Notes: generated by a model from the sequence alone, not told the origin. 64,000 bases of DNA from Mesonia hippocampi (GCF_014197445.1 NZ_JACIFO010000007.1:118859-182858), one strand, 5' to 3'. Positions 45,401-54,192 are shown, numbered from the stretch's first letter. Made by a program: numbers and translations.

Positions 45401-48187
45401 TTATAACTTCTCTTTTAGGTATTTAGCCGTATAAGATGTTTTATTAAGACTTACTTCTTCTGGAGTTCCGTAGGCAATTAAACTACCTCCGTTTTTACCG
45501 CCTTCAAGGCCTAAGTCTATCACATGGTCTGCGCATTTTACTAAATCCATTTGATGCTCGATAACCAATAGCGAATGTCCTACTTCGAGTAGCGCATTAA
45601 AAGATTTTATTAATTTTTGAATGTCATGAAAATGTAAGCCTGTAGTAGGTTCATCAAAAATAAAAAATGTTTTGTTTTTTGTTTTTCCTTTTCCTAAAAA
45701 AGAAGCCAGTTTAATACGCTGGGCTTCACCTCCCGATAGGGTAGAAGAGCTTTGCCCTAAACTAACATAGCCTAAACCTACTTCTTGTAAAGGCGTTAGT
45801 TTTTTTACAATACTATTTTCTTTATGTTCTTTAAAAAAAGCGATGGAATTATCGATACTCATTTCTAAAACATCGGCGATTGAATGTTGATGAAATTTAA
45901 TTTCTAGAATTTCACTTTTAAAACGCTTTCCTTGGCATGCTTCACAAGTTAGGTGTACATCTGCCATAAATTGCATTTCTACGGTAACCTCTCCTTCGCC
46001 TTTACAAACTTCACAACGTCCACCATCTACGTTAAAGCTAAAATGTTTAGGCTGGTAGTTTCTGGCTTTAGCAAGACCTTGCTTGGCAAAAAGGCTTCGG
46101 ATGTCGTCGTAAGCTTTAATGTAGGTAATGGGGTTAGATCGTGAGGAGCGCCCTATAGGGTTTTGGTCTATAAACTCTACTTGATCTATGCTTTTAAAAT
46201 TACCTTGTACGCGGGTGCATTCGCCTAGTTTTTCGCCAAAATTACCAAGTTCTTTTAACAGAGCAGGGTAAAGAAGTTTTTTTACTAAGGTACTTTTTCC
46301 ACTACCAGAAACACCTGTAATGGCGGTAAATACGCCCAAAGGAAAACGAACATCTATGTTTTTAAGGTTGTTTTCTCTTGCCCCAATAACTTCTATATAT
46401 TCTACATGTGGGCGCCGATGTTTAGGAACTTCTATTTTTAAGCTTTGATTTAGGTATTTGGCAGTAAGGGAGTTAGATGTTAAGATGGTTTTGTAATCTC
46501 CAGTGGCTACTACTTCACCTCCAAAAGTTCCTGCTTCTGGACCGATGTCAATAATTTCATCGGAAGCTTTCATAATATCTTCATCGTGTTCTACGACGAT
46601 TACAGTATTACCTAAATCTCGTAATGATTTTAATACTTCAATAAGTTTTTCGGTGTCTTTAGGATGAAGCCCAATAGAGGGTTCATCTAAAATATACATG
46701 GAGCCGACAAGACTACTCCCTAACGAGGTTGCTAAGTTGATACGTTGAGATTCACCGCCAGATAAAGTATTGGATTTTCTGTTTAGGGTTAAATAATTTA
46801 ACCCAACATCGTTAAGAAATTGCAACCTGTTTTTTATTTCAATCAATAAGCGTTTGGCTATTTGTTGGTCGTGTTTAGTTAGTTTTAAGGTGTTAAAAAA
46901 AGCAGCAACTTCGTTTAAGGGAAGTTCTACCAAATCGGTAATAGCGTGCTTGTTAATTTTCACATAGCTGGCTTCTTCTCTTAAACGTTTACCTTGGCAT
47001 GTGGGGCAAGCTGTTTTCCCTCGGTAACGTGATAACATTACTCGGTTTTGAATTTTATAGGCTTTTTCTTCTAGTTCCTTAAAAAAATCGGTTAGTCCTG
47101 TAAAATATTTGTTACCTGTCCATAGGAGTTTTTTATGTTCTTCAGAAAGCTCATAATAAGGTTTATGAATAGGGAAATCAAATTTATGAGAATTATTAAT
47201 TAATTGATGTTTGTACCATTGCATGCTTTCGCCTCGCCAAGGGTAAATAGCATCTTCGTAAATAGAGAGGCTTGTGTTTTGAAAAACTAGGCTTTCGTCA
47301 AGACCAATAATATCTCCATAACCTTCGCAAGTTGGGCAAGCTCCATACGGGTTGTTAAAGCTAAACAGGTGTAGGTTAGGTTCTAAAAACTGCATGCCAT
47401 CCAATTCAAATTTATTGCTAAACGAAGTTAATTTCCCTGTCGAGATATCTTCGATAAACAACTCTCCTTTGCCTTCATAAAAAGCTGTTTGTATGGCGTC
47501 GCCTAGGCGGTTGTAAAAATCTTCATCGTTTTTTGTTATAATCCTATCAATTACAATATAGCTTGTTTTTTTACTTGCTTTTGGGTTTTCAAGTTCGTCT
47601 ATTCTTGTAACAACATCTTTGTGTTTTATTCGGCTATAACCTTGTTGTTGGAGTATTTTTAATTTTTCAGGGAAGCTTCTTCCTTTCTCTAAAATTATAG
47701 GTGCTAACAGTAATAACTTTGTTTTTTCAGGAAGTGCTTTTATGCTTTCTAAAACATCGGTTACGCTATGTTTTTTTACTTCTTTTTCAGAAACAGGGGA
47801 ATATGTTTTTCCTATTCGTGCAAAAAGCAGTTTAAGGTAGTCGTAAATCTCTGTTGTGGTGCCTACGGTAGAGCGTGGATTGGTAGAATTTACTTTTTGT
47901 TCGATAGCAATAGCAGGAGCTATTCCTTTAATAGAATCGACTTTTGGTTTGTTTAAACGTCCTAAAAACTGCCTAGCGTAAGATGATAAACTTTCTACAT
48001 ACCTGCGCTGACCTTCTGCATAAAGGGTGTCAAAAGCTAAGCTTGATTTCCCCGAGCCAGATAATCCTGTAATTACAACTAACTTATTTCTAGGGATAAC
48101 TACATCTATATGTTTTAGATTGTGTAGTGCGGCTCCTTGTATGATGATATTATTTTTCGGGTCAACTTCTTTTATAGAAACACTCAT
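45401..48187 (-). CDS. uvrA: UvrABC excinuclease subunit A
   Basis: This dimeric ABC-type ATPase finds bulky DNA lesions and loads UvrB. The 928-residue protein has two ATPase modules, with Walker A motifs GLSGSGKSS (near 41) and GVSGSGKST (near 627) and signatures TLSGGESQR and TLSGGEAQR. Zinc-knuckle cysteines (CPTCEGYG, CPTCQGKR, CEVCKGEG, CEACQGKR) are present. Length is normal. uvrB and uvrC are not in the window. A promoter box lies 22 bases upstream of its start. Confidence 0.97.
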   Translation of the reverse strand: MSVSIKEVDPKNNIIIQGAALHNLKHIDVVIPRNKLVVITGLSGSGKSSLAFDTLYAEGQRRYVESLSSYARQFLGRLNKPKVDSIKGIAPAIAIEQKVNSTNPRSTVGTTTEIYDYLKLLFARIGKTYSPVSEKEVKKHSVTDVLESIKALPEKTKLLLLAPIILEKGRSFPEKLKILQQQGYSRIKHKDVVTRIDELENPKASKKTSYIVIDRIITKNDEDFYNRLGDAIQTAFYEGKGELFIEDISTGKLTSFSNKFELDGMQFLEPNLHLFSFNNPYGACPTCEGYGDIIGLDESLVFQNTSLSIYEDAIYPWRGESMQWYKHQLINNSHKFDFPIHKPYYELSEEHKKLLWTGNKYFTGLTDFFKELEEKAYKIQNRVMLSRYRGKTACPTCQGKRLREEASYVKINKHAITDLVELPLNEVAAFFNTLKLTKHDQQIAKRLLIEIKNRLQFLNDVGLNYLTLNRKSNTLSGGESQRINLATSLGSSLVGSMYILDEPSIGLHPKDTEKLIEVLKSLRDLGNTVIVVEHDEDIMKASDEIIDIGPEAGTFGGEVVATGDYKTILTSNSLTAKYLNQSLKIEVPKHRRPHVEYIEVIGARENNLKNIDVRFPLGVFTAITGVSGSGKSTLVKKLLYPALLKELGNFGEKLGECTRVQGNFKSIDQVEFIDQNPIGRSSRSNPITYIKAYDDIRSLFAKQGLAKARNYQPKHFSFNVDGGRCEVCKGEGEVTVEMQFMADVHLTCEACQGKRFKSEILEIKFHQHSIADVLEMSIDNSIAFFKEHKENSIVKKLTPLQEVGLGYVSLGQSSSTLSGGEAQRIKLASFLGKGKTKNKTFFIFDEPTTGLHFHDIQKLIKSFNALLEVGHSLLVIEHQMDLVKCADHVIDLGLEGGKNGGSLIAYGTPEEVSLNKTSYTAKYLKEKL

Positions 48188-48208
48188 AGTATATATATTC
48201 TAATTCAA

Positions 48209-48216
48209 CAAATATA
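48209..48216 (-). promoter_or_regulatory. uvrA -7 promoter box (TATATTTG on minus strand)
   Basis: The complement of CAAATATA gives TATATTTG, an exact TAnnTTTG match 22 bases before the uvrA ATG. The remaining spacer to the divergent sigma-factor gene (48411) is AT-rich; I see no clear second promoter in it. Confidence 0.55.
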
Positions 48217-48410
48217 CTTAAATAAGACAGCCTTTTAAAAAGAATAAAAGCGCATTACAAATGTTAAATTTTTTAACTAAATGTATTTCTTAAAAAAAAG
48301 ATTTATATATTTATACTTTCTAACAAACAAATTATAGCCTATAGCATACAATTACTTTATTAAGCACATTATATAGAAAACCAAAAAATCTTAATACCAA
48401 AGTAATTGAT

Positions 48411-48998
48411 ATGGGAAAGTTAAATACCACTGCCGATGCAGTATTAGTAAGTAGGTATATAAATGGTTGCGAAGCTTCTTTAGCAACCCTAATAGATAGG
48501 TACCAACAACGTATTTATAATTTTATTTTCTCTAAAGTTTTAGATAGAGATTTAACCGAAGATATCTTTCAGGATACCTTTATTAAAGTAATCCGAAATT
48601 TAAAACATAGAAAATACAACGAAGAAGGAAAATTTTTACCTTGGGTTATGCGTATTGCTCATAATTTAATCATAGACCATTTTAGACAATCTAATAGAAT
48701 GCCTAAATTTGATGGTAAAGGCGATTTTAATATATTCTCTGTATTGGAAGATGAACACCTAAACGCAGAGAAACAAATGGTTAAAAGCCAGATAGAAAAT
48801 GATGTAAGAAAACTAATCGATGAACTGCCCGAAGATCAACGAGAGGTATTGTTAATGCGTATTTATAAAGATATGAGTTTTAAAGAAATAGCTAACAAAA
48901 CAGACGTGAGCATTAATACCGCTTTGGGAAGAATGCGTTATGCATTAATAAACTTACGTAAAGTAATAGATAAAAATAATATTGTTTTAACAAATTAG
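48411..48998 (+). CDS. ECF-type RNA polymerase sigma factor
   Basis: The 195-residue protein has sigma region 2 (RIYNFIFSKVLDRDLTEDIFQDTFIKVIRNL, with core- and -10-binding helices) and region 4 (ELPEDQREVLLMRIYKDMSF, then the HTH SINTALGRMRYAL). Region 3 is absent, as in ECF sigmas. No anti-sigma gene follows; instead a 49-residue small ORF is next. Stimulus and regulon are unknown. Confidence 0.92.
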   Translation: MGKLNTTADAVLVSRYINGCEASLATLIDRYQQRIYNFIFSKVLDRDLTEDIFQDTFIKVIRNLKHRKYNEEGKFLPWVMRIAHNLIIDHFRQSNRMPKFDGKGDFNIFSVLEDEHLNAEKQMVKSQIENDVRKLIDELPEDQREVLLMRIYKDMSFKEIANKTDVSINTALGRMRYALINLRKVIDKNNIVLTN

Positions 48999-49092
48999 GT
49001 TTAGTATTCTAGAAAGAAAAGAAGTAAGAAAACAATATATAGTAAAAAAATGCGTTTTATGTTTAGTTTACTAACTAATAAATTAAATGTAG

Positions 49093-49242
49093 ATGGCAGA
49101 ACTTTACTTAAATAAAAACCCGCATGAAAATGCAAACCATTTAACCCCTAAAAAAGAAACAATAGCTTTTTTGTTGAGTTACTCAAAAGCTTTGCATGTA
49201 GCAACACATGAAAGTATAGCATTTGAAACCATTATTAATTGA
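49093..49242 (+). CDS. Small ORF downstream of the sigma factor (49 aa)
   Basis: An ATG at 49093 opens a 49-codon frame ending in TGA 49240-49242. The product begins MAELYLNKNPHENANHLTPKK and continues with ETIAFLLSYSKALHV, a plausible helix. The stop is immediately followed by a strong terminator, as expected for the last gene of the sigma-factor transcript. I recall similar short proteins after this sigma factor in other Flavobacteria, but this has not been checked here. It could be a co-regulator of the sigma factor. Confidence 0.55.
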   Translation: MAELYLNKNPHENANHLTPKKETIAFLLSYSKALHVATHESIAFETIIN

Positions 49243-49244
49243 TA

Positions 49245-49287
49245 AAATCCTCAAAAAAATACCTGAACTATTTTTTTGAGGATTTTT
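49245..49287. terminator. Bidirectional terminator between small ORF and nth
   Basis: AAAATCCTCAAAAAAATA and TATTTTTTTGAGGATTTT form an 18-base stem with a 7-base loop. It overlaps the last codons of nth and serves both convergent transcripts. Confidence 0.8.
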
Positions 49288-49930
49288 TGTAATATTCGTT
49301 AATTACGGTTTTCCTACCAATAGTTTTGGTGATAATGTCTTTTTCTAAGTTCCAACCTCTAGCGGGAGAATATTCTCGACCATAAAAAATAATCCGCAAG
49401 TGTAAAGCATTCCATTGTTCTTTAGGAAATAAACGTTTAGCATCTTTTTCGGTTTGCTGAACATTTTTCCCAGACGATAATCCCCAGCGGTACATAAGCC
49501 TATGAATATGCGTATCAACAGGAAAGGTAGGAATATTAAAAGCTTGCGCTAACACCACACTGGCAGTTTTATGCCCAACCGCAGGTAATTCCTCTAAGGC
49601 TTCCATATCTACGGGAACTTCTCCGTTGTATTTTTCGATTAGAATTTCCGAAAGTCCATAAATTCCTTTAGCCTTAGTAGGCGAGAGCCCTACAGGTTTT
49701 ATAATTTCCCTAATTTCATCTACACTTAGTCTTATCATAGCGTACGGATTGTCTGCACGGTCAAATAAAAGCGGTGTAATTTGATTTACTTTAGCATCGG
49801 TACTTTGGGCAGATAAAAGTACAGCAATTAAAAGCGTGTAAGGGTCTTTATGGTCTAACGGAATAGGTGTATGCGGATAGAGTTCGGTTAACGTATCGAT
49901 AACAAAAGCTACTTTTTCTTGTTTCTTCAT
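49268..49930 (-). CDS. nth: Endonuclease III-like DNA glycosylase lacking the Fe-S cluster
   Basis: The 220-residue HhH-GPD glycosylase/AP lyase removes oxidised pyrimidines. The helix-hairpin-helix LPAVGHKTASVV contains catalytic Lys121, and Asp139 lies in FPVDTHIHRLMYRWG. The family's C-terminal Cys-x6-Cys-x2-Cys-x5-Cys cluster loop is absent, and the whole protein contains no cysteine. The corresponding region reads FYGREYSPARGWNLEKDI. It is therefore a cluster-less member. It is divergent from bcp with 30 bases between the starts. Confidence 0.9.
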   Translation of the reverse strand: MKKQEKVAFVIDTLTELYPHTPIPLDHKDPYTLLIAVLLSAQSTDAKVNQITPLLFDRADNPYAMIRLSVDEIREIIKPVGLSPTKAKGIYGLSEILIEKYNGEVPVDMEALEELPAVGHKTASVVLAQAFNIPTFPVDTHIHRLMYRWGLSSGKNVQQTEKDAKRLFPKEQWNALHLRIIFYGREYSPARGWNLEKDIITKTIGRKTVINEYYKKSSKK

Positions 49931-49960
49931 TTTTTTATATTTTTAGCAAAAATAAGCATT

Positions 49961-50410
49961 ATGACAAATTTAAAACCAGGTGATAAAGCCCCAGATTTTT
50001 CTGGAACAGATCAAGATGGAAATTTACATAAACTAACCGATTATTCGGGCAAAAAACTAGTTGTTTTCTTTTATCCAAAAGCAAGTACACCAGGCTGTAC
50101 GGCCGAGGCTTGTAACCTTCGTGATAATTGGAGTAAGTTTCAAGAAAAAGGTTATGAGATTTTAGGAGTAAGTGCAGATTCTGCACGCCGCCAAACCAAT
50201 TTTAAAACTAAAAACGAGCTTCCTTTTCCGTTACTAGCAGATGAGGATAAAGCAGTTATCGAAGCTTTTGGAGTTTGGGGACCAAAAAAGTTTATGGGAC
50301 GTACTTATGACGGTATCCATAGGACTACTTTTGTAATCGATGAAACCGGAACTATTAAGGAGGTAATCACAAAAGTAAAAACCAAGGCACACGCCGAACA
50401 AATACTTTAA
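49961..50410 (+). CDS. bcp: Thioredoxin-dependent peroxiredoxin, Bcp/PrxQ type
   Basis: The 149-residue enzyme (from the ATG at 49961; the frame is open further upstream but that part overlaps nth) reduces hydroperoxides. The peroxidatic Cys46 and resolving Cys51 are in KASTPGCTAEACNLRDNW, the atypical two-cysteine pattern of this subfamily. Residues KFMGRTYDGIHRTTFVID near the C-terminus also match. It stands back-to-back with nth and converges on aroB. Confidence 0.95.
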   Translation: MTNLKPGDKAPDFSGTDQDGNLHKLTDYSGKKLVVFFYPKASTPGCTAEACNLRDNWSKFQEKGYEILGVSADSARRQTNFKTKNELPFPLLADEDKAVIEAFGVWGPKKFMGRTYDGIHRTTFVIDETGTIKEVITKVKTKAHAEQIL

Positions 50411-50412
50411 GA

Positions 50413-51477
50413 TTAGCTGTTATAAAAATCAAACGCGGCTTTTACTTGGGTAAAGGTAGCGTTACAATCAATAACAGGTTTACCAATAGCCTCGAGAAGT
50501 ACAAACTGTATATTCCCGTGGCTATTTTTTTTGTCGTGTTGCAAAAGCTGGTAAATATTTTCGATATCGGTTTCGGTAAAAGTAATTTTAGGGAAACTTT
50601 GTAAAACAACTTGCTTAATTTCTTTGGCAGCAGCTTTTGAGAGCGAAGCGATTTCTACCGAAAGGTAGGCTTCTAAAACCATTCCAATAGCAATAGCCTC
50701 TCCGTGTAATAGTTTAGGAAGATTAGGATGATTAAAACAATAAGATTCTATTGCATGCCCTAGCGTATGCCCGTAATTTAATACTTTGCGAAGGTTGTTC
50801 TCGTGTAAATCTTTCGCTACGATGGTGGTTTTTATTTCTATAGAAGTTTTGATGAGTTCCATCAAATCTGCGGTAGTTAATTTATTTAGCGCCGATAGTT
50901 TATTCCAATACGCAGCATCATAAATAAGTCCATGTTTTAGCATTTCGGCTAATCCGCTACGCATTTCTTGTGGAGGTAAGGTTGCTAAAAAACTAGGGTC
51001 TATAAGAATTGCTTTTGCAGGATTAATAACCCCAACTTGATTTTTTAGATTTCCCAAATTAACGCCCGTTTTACCGCCAATAGCAGCATCTACCATGGCT
51101 AATAATGTGGTAGGGATGTTTATAAACGAGATACCCCGTTTGTAGGTAGAAGCTAAAAACCCACCTAAATCGGTAAGTACGCCTCCGCCTAAATTTATAA
51201 GTAAGGTTTTTTTATCGGCACCTAAATTTGCCATTGCTTCCCACAGCTGAAAGCAAGTTTCTATATTTTTATGCTGTTCTCCAACTTCTATTTCAAGTAC
51301 TTCTACAGCAAGTGTAGTTTCTAAATTACTTAAAAAATAAGAAGAGCAATGCTGGTTAGTATTTGTATCTGTTAAAATAAAAATATTGGATGCCTTAAAA
51401 GTTTTAATAAAAGCCGCTAAACTTTTAAAAGTATCCTCATTATAAATAATTTTTGAAGAAAATTCAGGCAAATTCAT
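50413..51477 (-). CDS. aroB: 3-dehydroquinate synthase
   Basis: This NAD- and metal-dependent enzyme makes 3-dehydroquinate, the second step of the shikimate pathway to aromatic amino acids. The 354-residue sequence shows INLGGGVLTDLGGFLASTYKRG (NAD site), the substrate region GGKTGVNLGNLKNQVG, and metal ligands in HGEAIAIGM and NYGHTLGHAIE. Length is normal. It ends 2 bases from the convergent bcp stop. Confidence 0.96.
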   Translation of the reverse strand: MNLPEFSSKIIYNEDTFKSLAAFIKTFKASNIFILTDTNTNQHCSSYFLSNLETTLAVEVLEIEVGEQHKNIETCFQLWEAMANLGADKKTLLINLGGGVLTDLGGFLASTYKRGISFINIPTTLLAMVDAAIGGKTGVNLGNLKNQVGVINPAKAILIDPSFLATLPPQEMRSGLAEMLKHGLIYDAAYWNKLSALNKLTTADLMELIKTSIEIKTTIVAKDLHENNLRKVLNYGHTLGHAIESYCFNHPNLPKLLHGEAIAIGMVLEAYLSVEIASLSKAAAKEIKQVVLQSFPKITFTETDIENIYQLLQHDKKNSHGNIQFVLLEAIGKPVIDCNATFTQVKAAFDFYNS

Positions 51478-51590
51478 AGTTCTTTTTTATAATTTTGGCT
51501 AAGGTACATACTTTTTTTCTTCTGTTTTAAGCTAATTTAAGATGATTTTTTATGCATAAAAATTAGTTGTAATTTTCTCTTAATAACTAA

Positions 51591-51620
51591 TTGTTTTAAA
51601 GCAATCAAAGTCTATATTTG
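51591..51620 (+). promoter_or_regulatory. Proline dehydrogenase promoter, full consensus
   Basis: TTG (51591-51593), 19 bases, then TATATTTG (51613-51620) match TTG-N19-TAnnTTTG exactly. The ATG at 51642 follows 21 bases later. A TTG start codon at 51618 would lie inside the -7 box, which argues against it. Confidence 0.8.
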
Positions 51621-51641
51621 CCGCGATTAAATTCTAAAAAA

Positions 51642-52832
51642 ATGGTAACTAAAATTTTTAATAATACGAAGCGAGCATTTTCGCTAAAAAGTGATGAAGA
51701 ATTAAAAAAATCACTTTTCATTTTTAGAATGATGGACAAACCGATTATGGTAAGCATAGGTACAAAACTTACCAATTGGTCCCTTAAATTACACTTGCCT
51801 GTAGAAGGCCTGATAAGGAAAACCATATTTGAGCAATTTTGCGGCGGTACAAGCCAAGAAGACTGCATTCCTGTAATGGAAAAAATGTATACCAAAAATG
51901 TACATAGCACGTTAGATTTCTCTGTAGAAGGAGAGGAAAACGATGCCGCTTTTGATGCCGCTTTAGCAACAAAAATAAAATTGGTAGAATTTGCCCAAAA
52001 GCGTAAAGAAATTGCTTTTACGGTATTTAAACCAACAGGAATTGGACGTTTTGCGATATGGGAAAAAGTTTCACAGAAAGAAAAACTAACTCCAGAAGAA
52101 ACGGCAGAATGGAATAGGGTTAAAGCGCGAGTAGATAAAATATGTAAACTGGCGTATGATCTAGATGTGAAAATTCTTGCTGATGCAGAAGAATCTTGGA
52201 TGCAAGATGCCGTAGATTGGCTGATAGAAGAAATGATGGAAAAATACAATAAAGAAAAAGTTATTGTATATAACACATTGCAATGTTACCGTTGGGATAG
52301 GTTACAATACTTAAAAGACATCCATATAAAAGCAAAAGAAAAAGGCTATAAAATAGGCGCTAAAATTGTACGTGGCGCTTATATGGAAAAAGAAAATGAA
52401 CGTGCCGAAAAACTTAATTACCCTACGCCTATATGCGAAGATAAAGAAGCTACAGATGTAAACTACAACACCGTATTATATTATAGCTTACAACACCTAG
52501 ACGATATTAATTTGTTTATAGGAACGCATAACGAAGTTAGTGCCTATTTGGCAATGCAGCATATGGATGAGATGGGCTATGCTAAAAATGATGATAGAAT
52601 TTGGTTTAGTCAGTTATTTGGGATGAGCGAACACATTACTTACAATTTAGCTTTAAATGGTTATAATACGGTTAAATTAGTGCCTTTTGGACCAGTTAGG
52701 GACGTTATACCATACCTTATTCGTCGTGCCCAAGAAAACACATCGGTTAAAGGACAAACAGGAAGAGAGCTGGCTCTTTTAGAAGAAGAACAGCACCGTA
52801 GAGATGGGCAATATGTAAAACGTGTAAAATAA
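51642..52832 (+). CDS. Proline dehydrogenase family protein
   Basis: The 396-residue FAD enzyme oxidises proline to pyrroline-5-carboxylate. The barrel motifs are present: LADAEESWMQDAVD, the FAD/substrate region KIVRGAYMEKE, and the C-terminal QLFGMSEHITYNLALNGYNT followed by RRAQENTS. It is the stand-alone monofunctional form, not fused to P5C dehydrogenase. The ATG at 51642 was chosen because the upstream TTG is in the promoter. It is the last conserved gene before the accessory region. Confidence 0.93.
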   Translation: MVTKIFNNTKRAFSLKSDEELKKSLFIFRMMDKPIMVSIGTKLTNWSLKLHLPVEGLIRKTIFEQFCGGTSQEDCIPVMEKMYTKNVHSTLDFSVEGEENDAAFDAALATKIKLVEFAQKRKEIAFTVFKPTGIGRFAIWEKVSQKEKLTPEETAEWNRVKARVDKICKLAYDLDVKILADAEESWMQDAVDWLIEEMMEKYNKEKVIVYNTLQCYRWDRLQYLKDIHIKAKEKGYKIGAKIVRGAYMEKENERAEKLNYPTPICEDKEATDVNYNTVLYYSLQHLDDINLFIGTHNEVSAYLAMQHMDEMGYAKNDDRIWFSQLFGMSEHITYNLALNGYNTVKLVPFGPVRDVIPYLIRRAQENTSVKGQTGRELALLEEEQHRRDGQYVKRVK

Positions 52833-52929
52833 ATTCCTTAAAAAGATTTATATACATTTTCTGAGCTTTTAGGAATAGCTTATTTATTCATTGTTCATAC
52901 CATACAAATTAAAAACTGTCGGGTTTTTC

Positions 52930-53078
52930 GGCATAACGAAAATTGTCTGTAAAATTTTCCACGAAAGAAGCGTTAAAATTTTAGGCTGTTTGAGTATTGG
53001 CTTACCAATACGAGTTCTCTAAAATTTAGCTTCCGAGTAATAAATTTAAGACAAGATTCGGCAGCCTAGTCTTTTTTG
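52930..53078. repeat. Interspersed repeat R1, copy 1 (full)
   Basis: This 149-base non-coding block matches 61836-61984 almost base for base and the ends of 56777-56841. It contains a hairpin, GTATTGG-CTTA-CCAATAC, nested within AAATTTTAG/CTAAAATTT. In copy 3 one stem base changes to a compatible G-T pair, suggesting conserved structure. The sequence from 52915 (AAACTGTCGGGTTTTTCGGC) is also shared with 56761. Confidence 0.75.
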
Positions 53079-53095
53079 ATTCGTTTTTTTATCGA

Positions 53096-53164
53096 TGAAA
53101 TCAACTTTGTTGATTCATGAACACTATTAGCAAATAAAGGATTCGTGAACTAGAAAAAGTAAGT
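53096..53164. repeat. Interspersed repeat R3, copy 1
   Basis: A 70-base block beginning TGAAATCAACTTTGTTGATT recurs at 54578-54647 and 62001-62071. It opens with a perfect hairpin, AATCAAC/GTTGATT, whose 3-base loop varies (TTT or TCT) while the stem is kept. No ORF is present. The 52833-53300 gap holds R1, R3, a promoter and the 5' core of cassette 1 and no gene. Confidence 0.7.
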
Positions 53165-53196
53165 GTACTAAAATTTATAAGGGTTTACACTATCTC

Positions 53197-53227
53197 TTGT
53201 TTTAACATAAAAAGTAGTGTGTATTTG
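53197..53227 (+). promoter_or_regulatory. Repeat-borne promoter before cassette 1
   Basis: TTG (53197-53199), 20 bases, then TGTATTTG (53220-53227, one mismatch to TAnnTTTG). The TTGTTTTAACATAAAA segment is identical to that at 53819 and 62510, so the promoter belongs to the repeat. Confidence 0.55.
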
Positions 53228-53267
53228 AAGCTAACAGTTAAACGCAAATCGCCATATCCGTCAGGGC

Positions 53268-53277
53268 GTTGGCTACA
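53268..53277. repeat. Cassette 1, 5' core (GTTGGCTACA)
   Basis: GTTGGCTACA is the exact inverse complement of TGTAGCCAAC at 53756-53765. It is preceded by TCAGGGC, which is also found before the cassette 2 core. Confidence 0.65.
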
Positions 53278-53300
53278 ATTTTGACAGAACAAAAAAGTTT

Positions 53301-53780
53301 ATGATTAAATATTTAACATTTGGAATTTCAATATGCTTTATATCTTGGATTGTGGGAATGATTTTGAATAGTATTATTGTGAAAACGGAATACTACGAAA
53401 AATTATCACACTTGAACTTTATTGAGAGCAAGAATCTGAATAAAAAAATCGGAATTGGATATTTTAAATGGATTGTAAAAAACACCTTTTTTAAGTTTTT
53501 TAATCAGAAAATAAAACTTGAAAATAAAAATGTGGAATTGACTGAAATACGAAAAGAAATGACTATCGCTGAAATAAGTCATCTGATTGGATTTATTTTC
53601 GTAACCGGTTTTGCTGTTTATAAAAGTTTTACTCACAACTTATTATTCGGACTGACAATAATGATTGCTAATACTTTAATGAATTTATACCCTTTATTAT
53701 TACAACAAGAAAACAAAAGAAGAATTGATAAACTTATTAATCGACAAATAAAAACTGTAGCCAACAAAGAACCGAGGTAA
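53301..53780 (+). CDS. CrtO-like membrane acyltransferase family protein, tentative
   Basis: The 159-residue membrane protein has an N-terminal helix (about 5-27) and two more near 90-108 and 113-132. The block EMTIAEISHLIGFIFVTGFA and the end NLYPLLLQQENKRRID resemble the glycosyl-4,4'-diaponeurosporenoate acyltransferase (CrtO) family, which ends in a similar N-x-P...Q..N..R pattern. No carotenoid genes are nearby. It is the sole gene of cassette 1, and the 3' core of that cassette lies within its last codons. Function in this setting is unknown. Confidence 0.5.
   Translation: MIKYLTFGISICFISWIVGMILNSIIVKTEYYEKLSHLNFIESKNLNKKIGIGYFKWIVKNTFFKFFNQKIKLENKNVELTEIRKEMTIAEISHLIGFIFVTGFAVYKSFTHNLLFGLTIMIANTLMNLYPLLLQQENKRRIDKLINRQIKTVANKEPR
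53756..53765. repeat. Cassette 1, 3' core (TGTAGCCAAC)
   Basis: An exact 10-base inverted match to 53268-53277. It lies inside the coding sequence, 15 bases before its stop codon ends. Confidence 0.65.
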
Positions 53781-53818
53781 AAACCAAATAAATTTTATAG
53801 ATTTCACTTAAACCCCTC

Positions 53819-53848
53819 TTGTTTTAACATAAAAGTTGTATATATTTG
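53819..53848 (+). promoter_or_regulatory. Repeat-borne promoter before the ParDE cassette
   Basis: TTG (53819-53821), 19 bases and TATATTTG (53841-53848) match the Bacteroidota consensus exactly. It is followed by a leader (GCAAATCG..ATATTC) also found before cassette 1. Confidence 0.75.
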
Positions 53849-53888
53849 AGGGTATCACTTTAATGCAAATCGTGATATTCTTCAGGGC

Positions 53889-53898
53889 GTTGTGTGCA
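53889..53898. repeat. Cassette 2, 5' core (GTTGTGTGCA)
   Basis: GTTGTGTGCA pairs with TGCATACAAT at 54498-54507 over all ten bases if two G-T wobbles are allowed (8/10 exact). It is preceded by TCAGGGC as in cassette 1. Confidence 0.55.
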
Positions 53899-53949
53899 AT
53901 TTGCGCACGTTACCAAGATTTGGTATATTTGTTGAAAACAATATCCAAA

Positions 53950-54192
53950 ATGGGAAAAAACACATCAATATCACTCGGAAATCATTTTGAGGAATTCATT
54001 AAAGAAGAAGTCAAATCTGGAAGATACGGTTCTGTTAGTGAAGTTATTCGTTCTGCTTTAAGACTTTTAGAACGCGAAGAAAAAAAAGAAAAAGAACTAA
54101 TTAAAGCTCTCGAAATAGGAGAACAAAGTGGATTTGTTGAGAATTTTGACTCAAAACAAAATCTGAAAGAATTACATCGTCAGTACTTATGA
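53950..54192 (+). CDS. ParD-family antitoxin
   Basis: The 80-residue protein (ATG 53950; the frame is open from further upstream, but that part overlaps the promoter and core) has an N-terminal ribbon-helix-helix (ISLGNHFEEFIKEEVKSGRY, then GSVSEVIRSALRLLERE). An acidic/charged C-terminal tail follows, which would wrap the toxin. It overlaps the ParE gene by 4 bases (ATGA), the usual coupling. Such antitoxins repress their own promoter, so regulation at 53819-53848 is likely. Confidence 0.9.
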   Translation: MGKNTSISLGNHFEEFIKEEVKSGRYGSVSEVIRSALRLLEREEKKEKELIKALEIGEQSGFVENFDSKQNLKELHRQYL

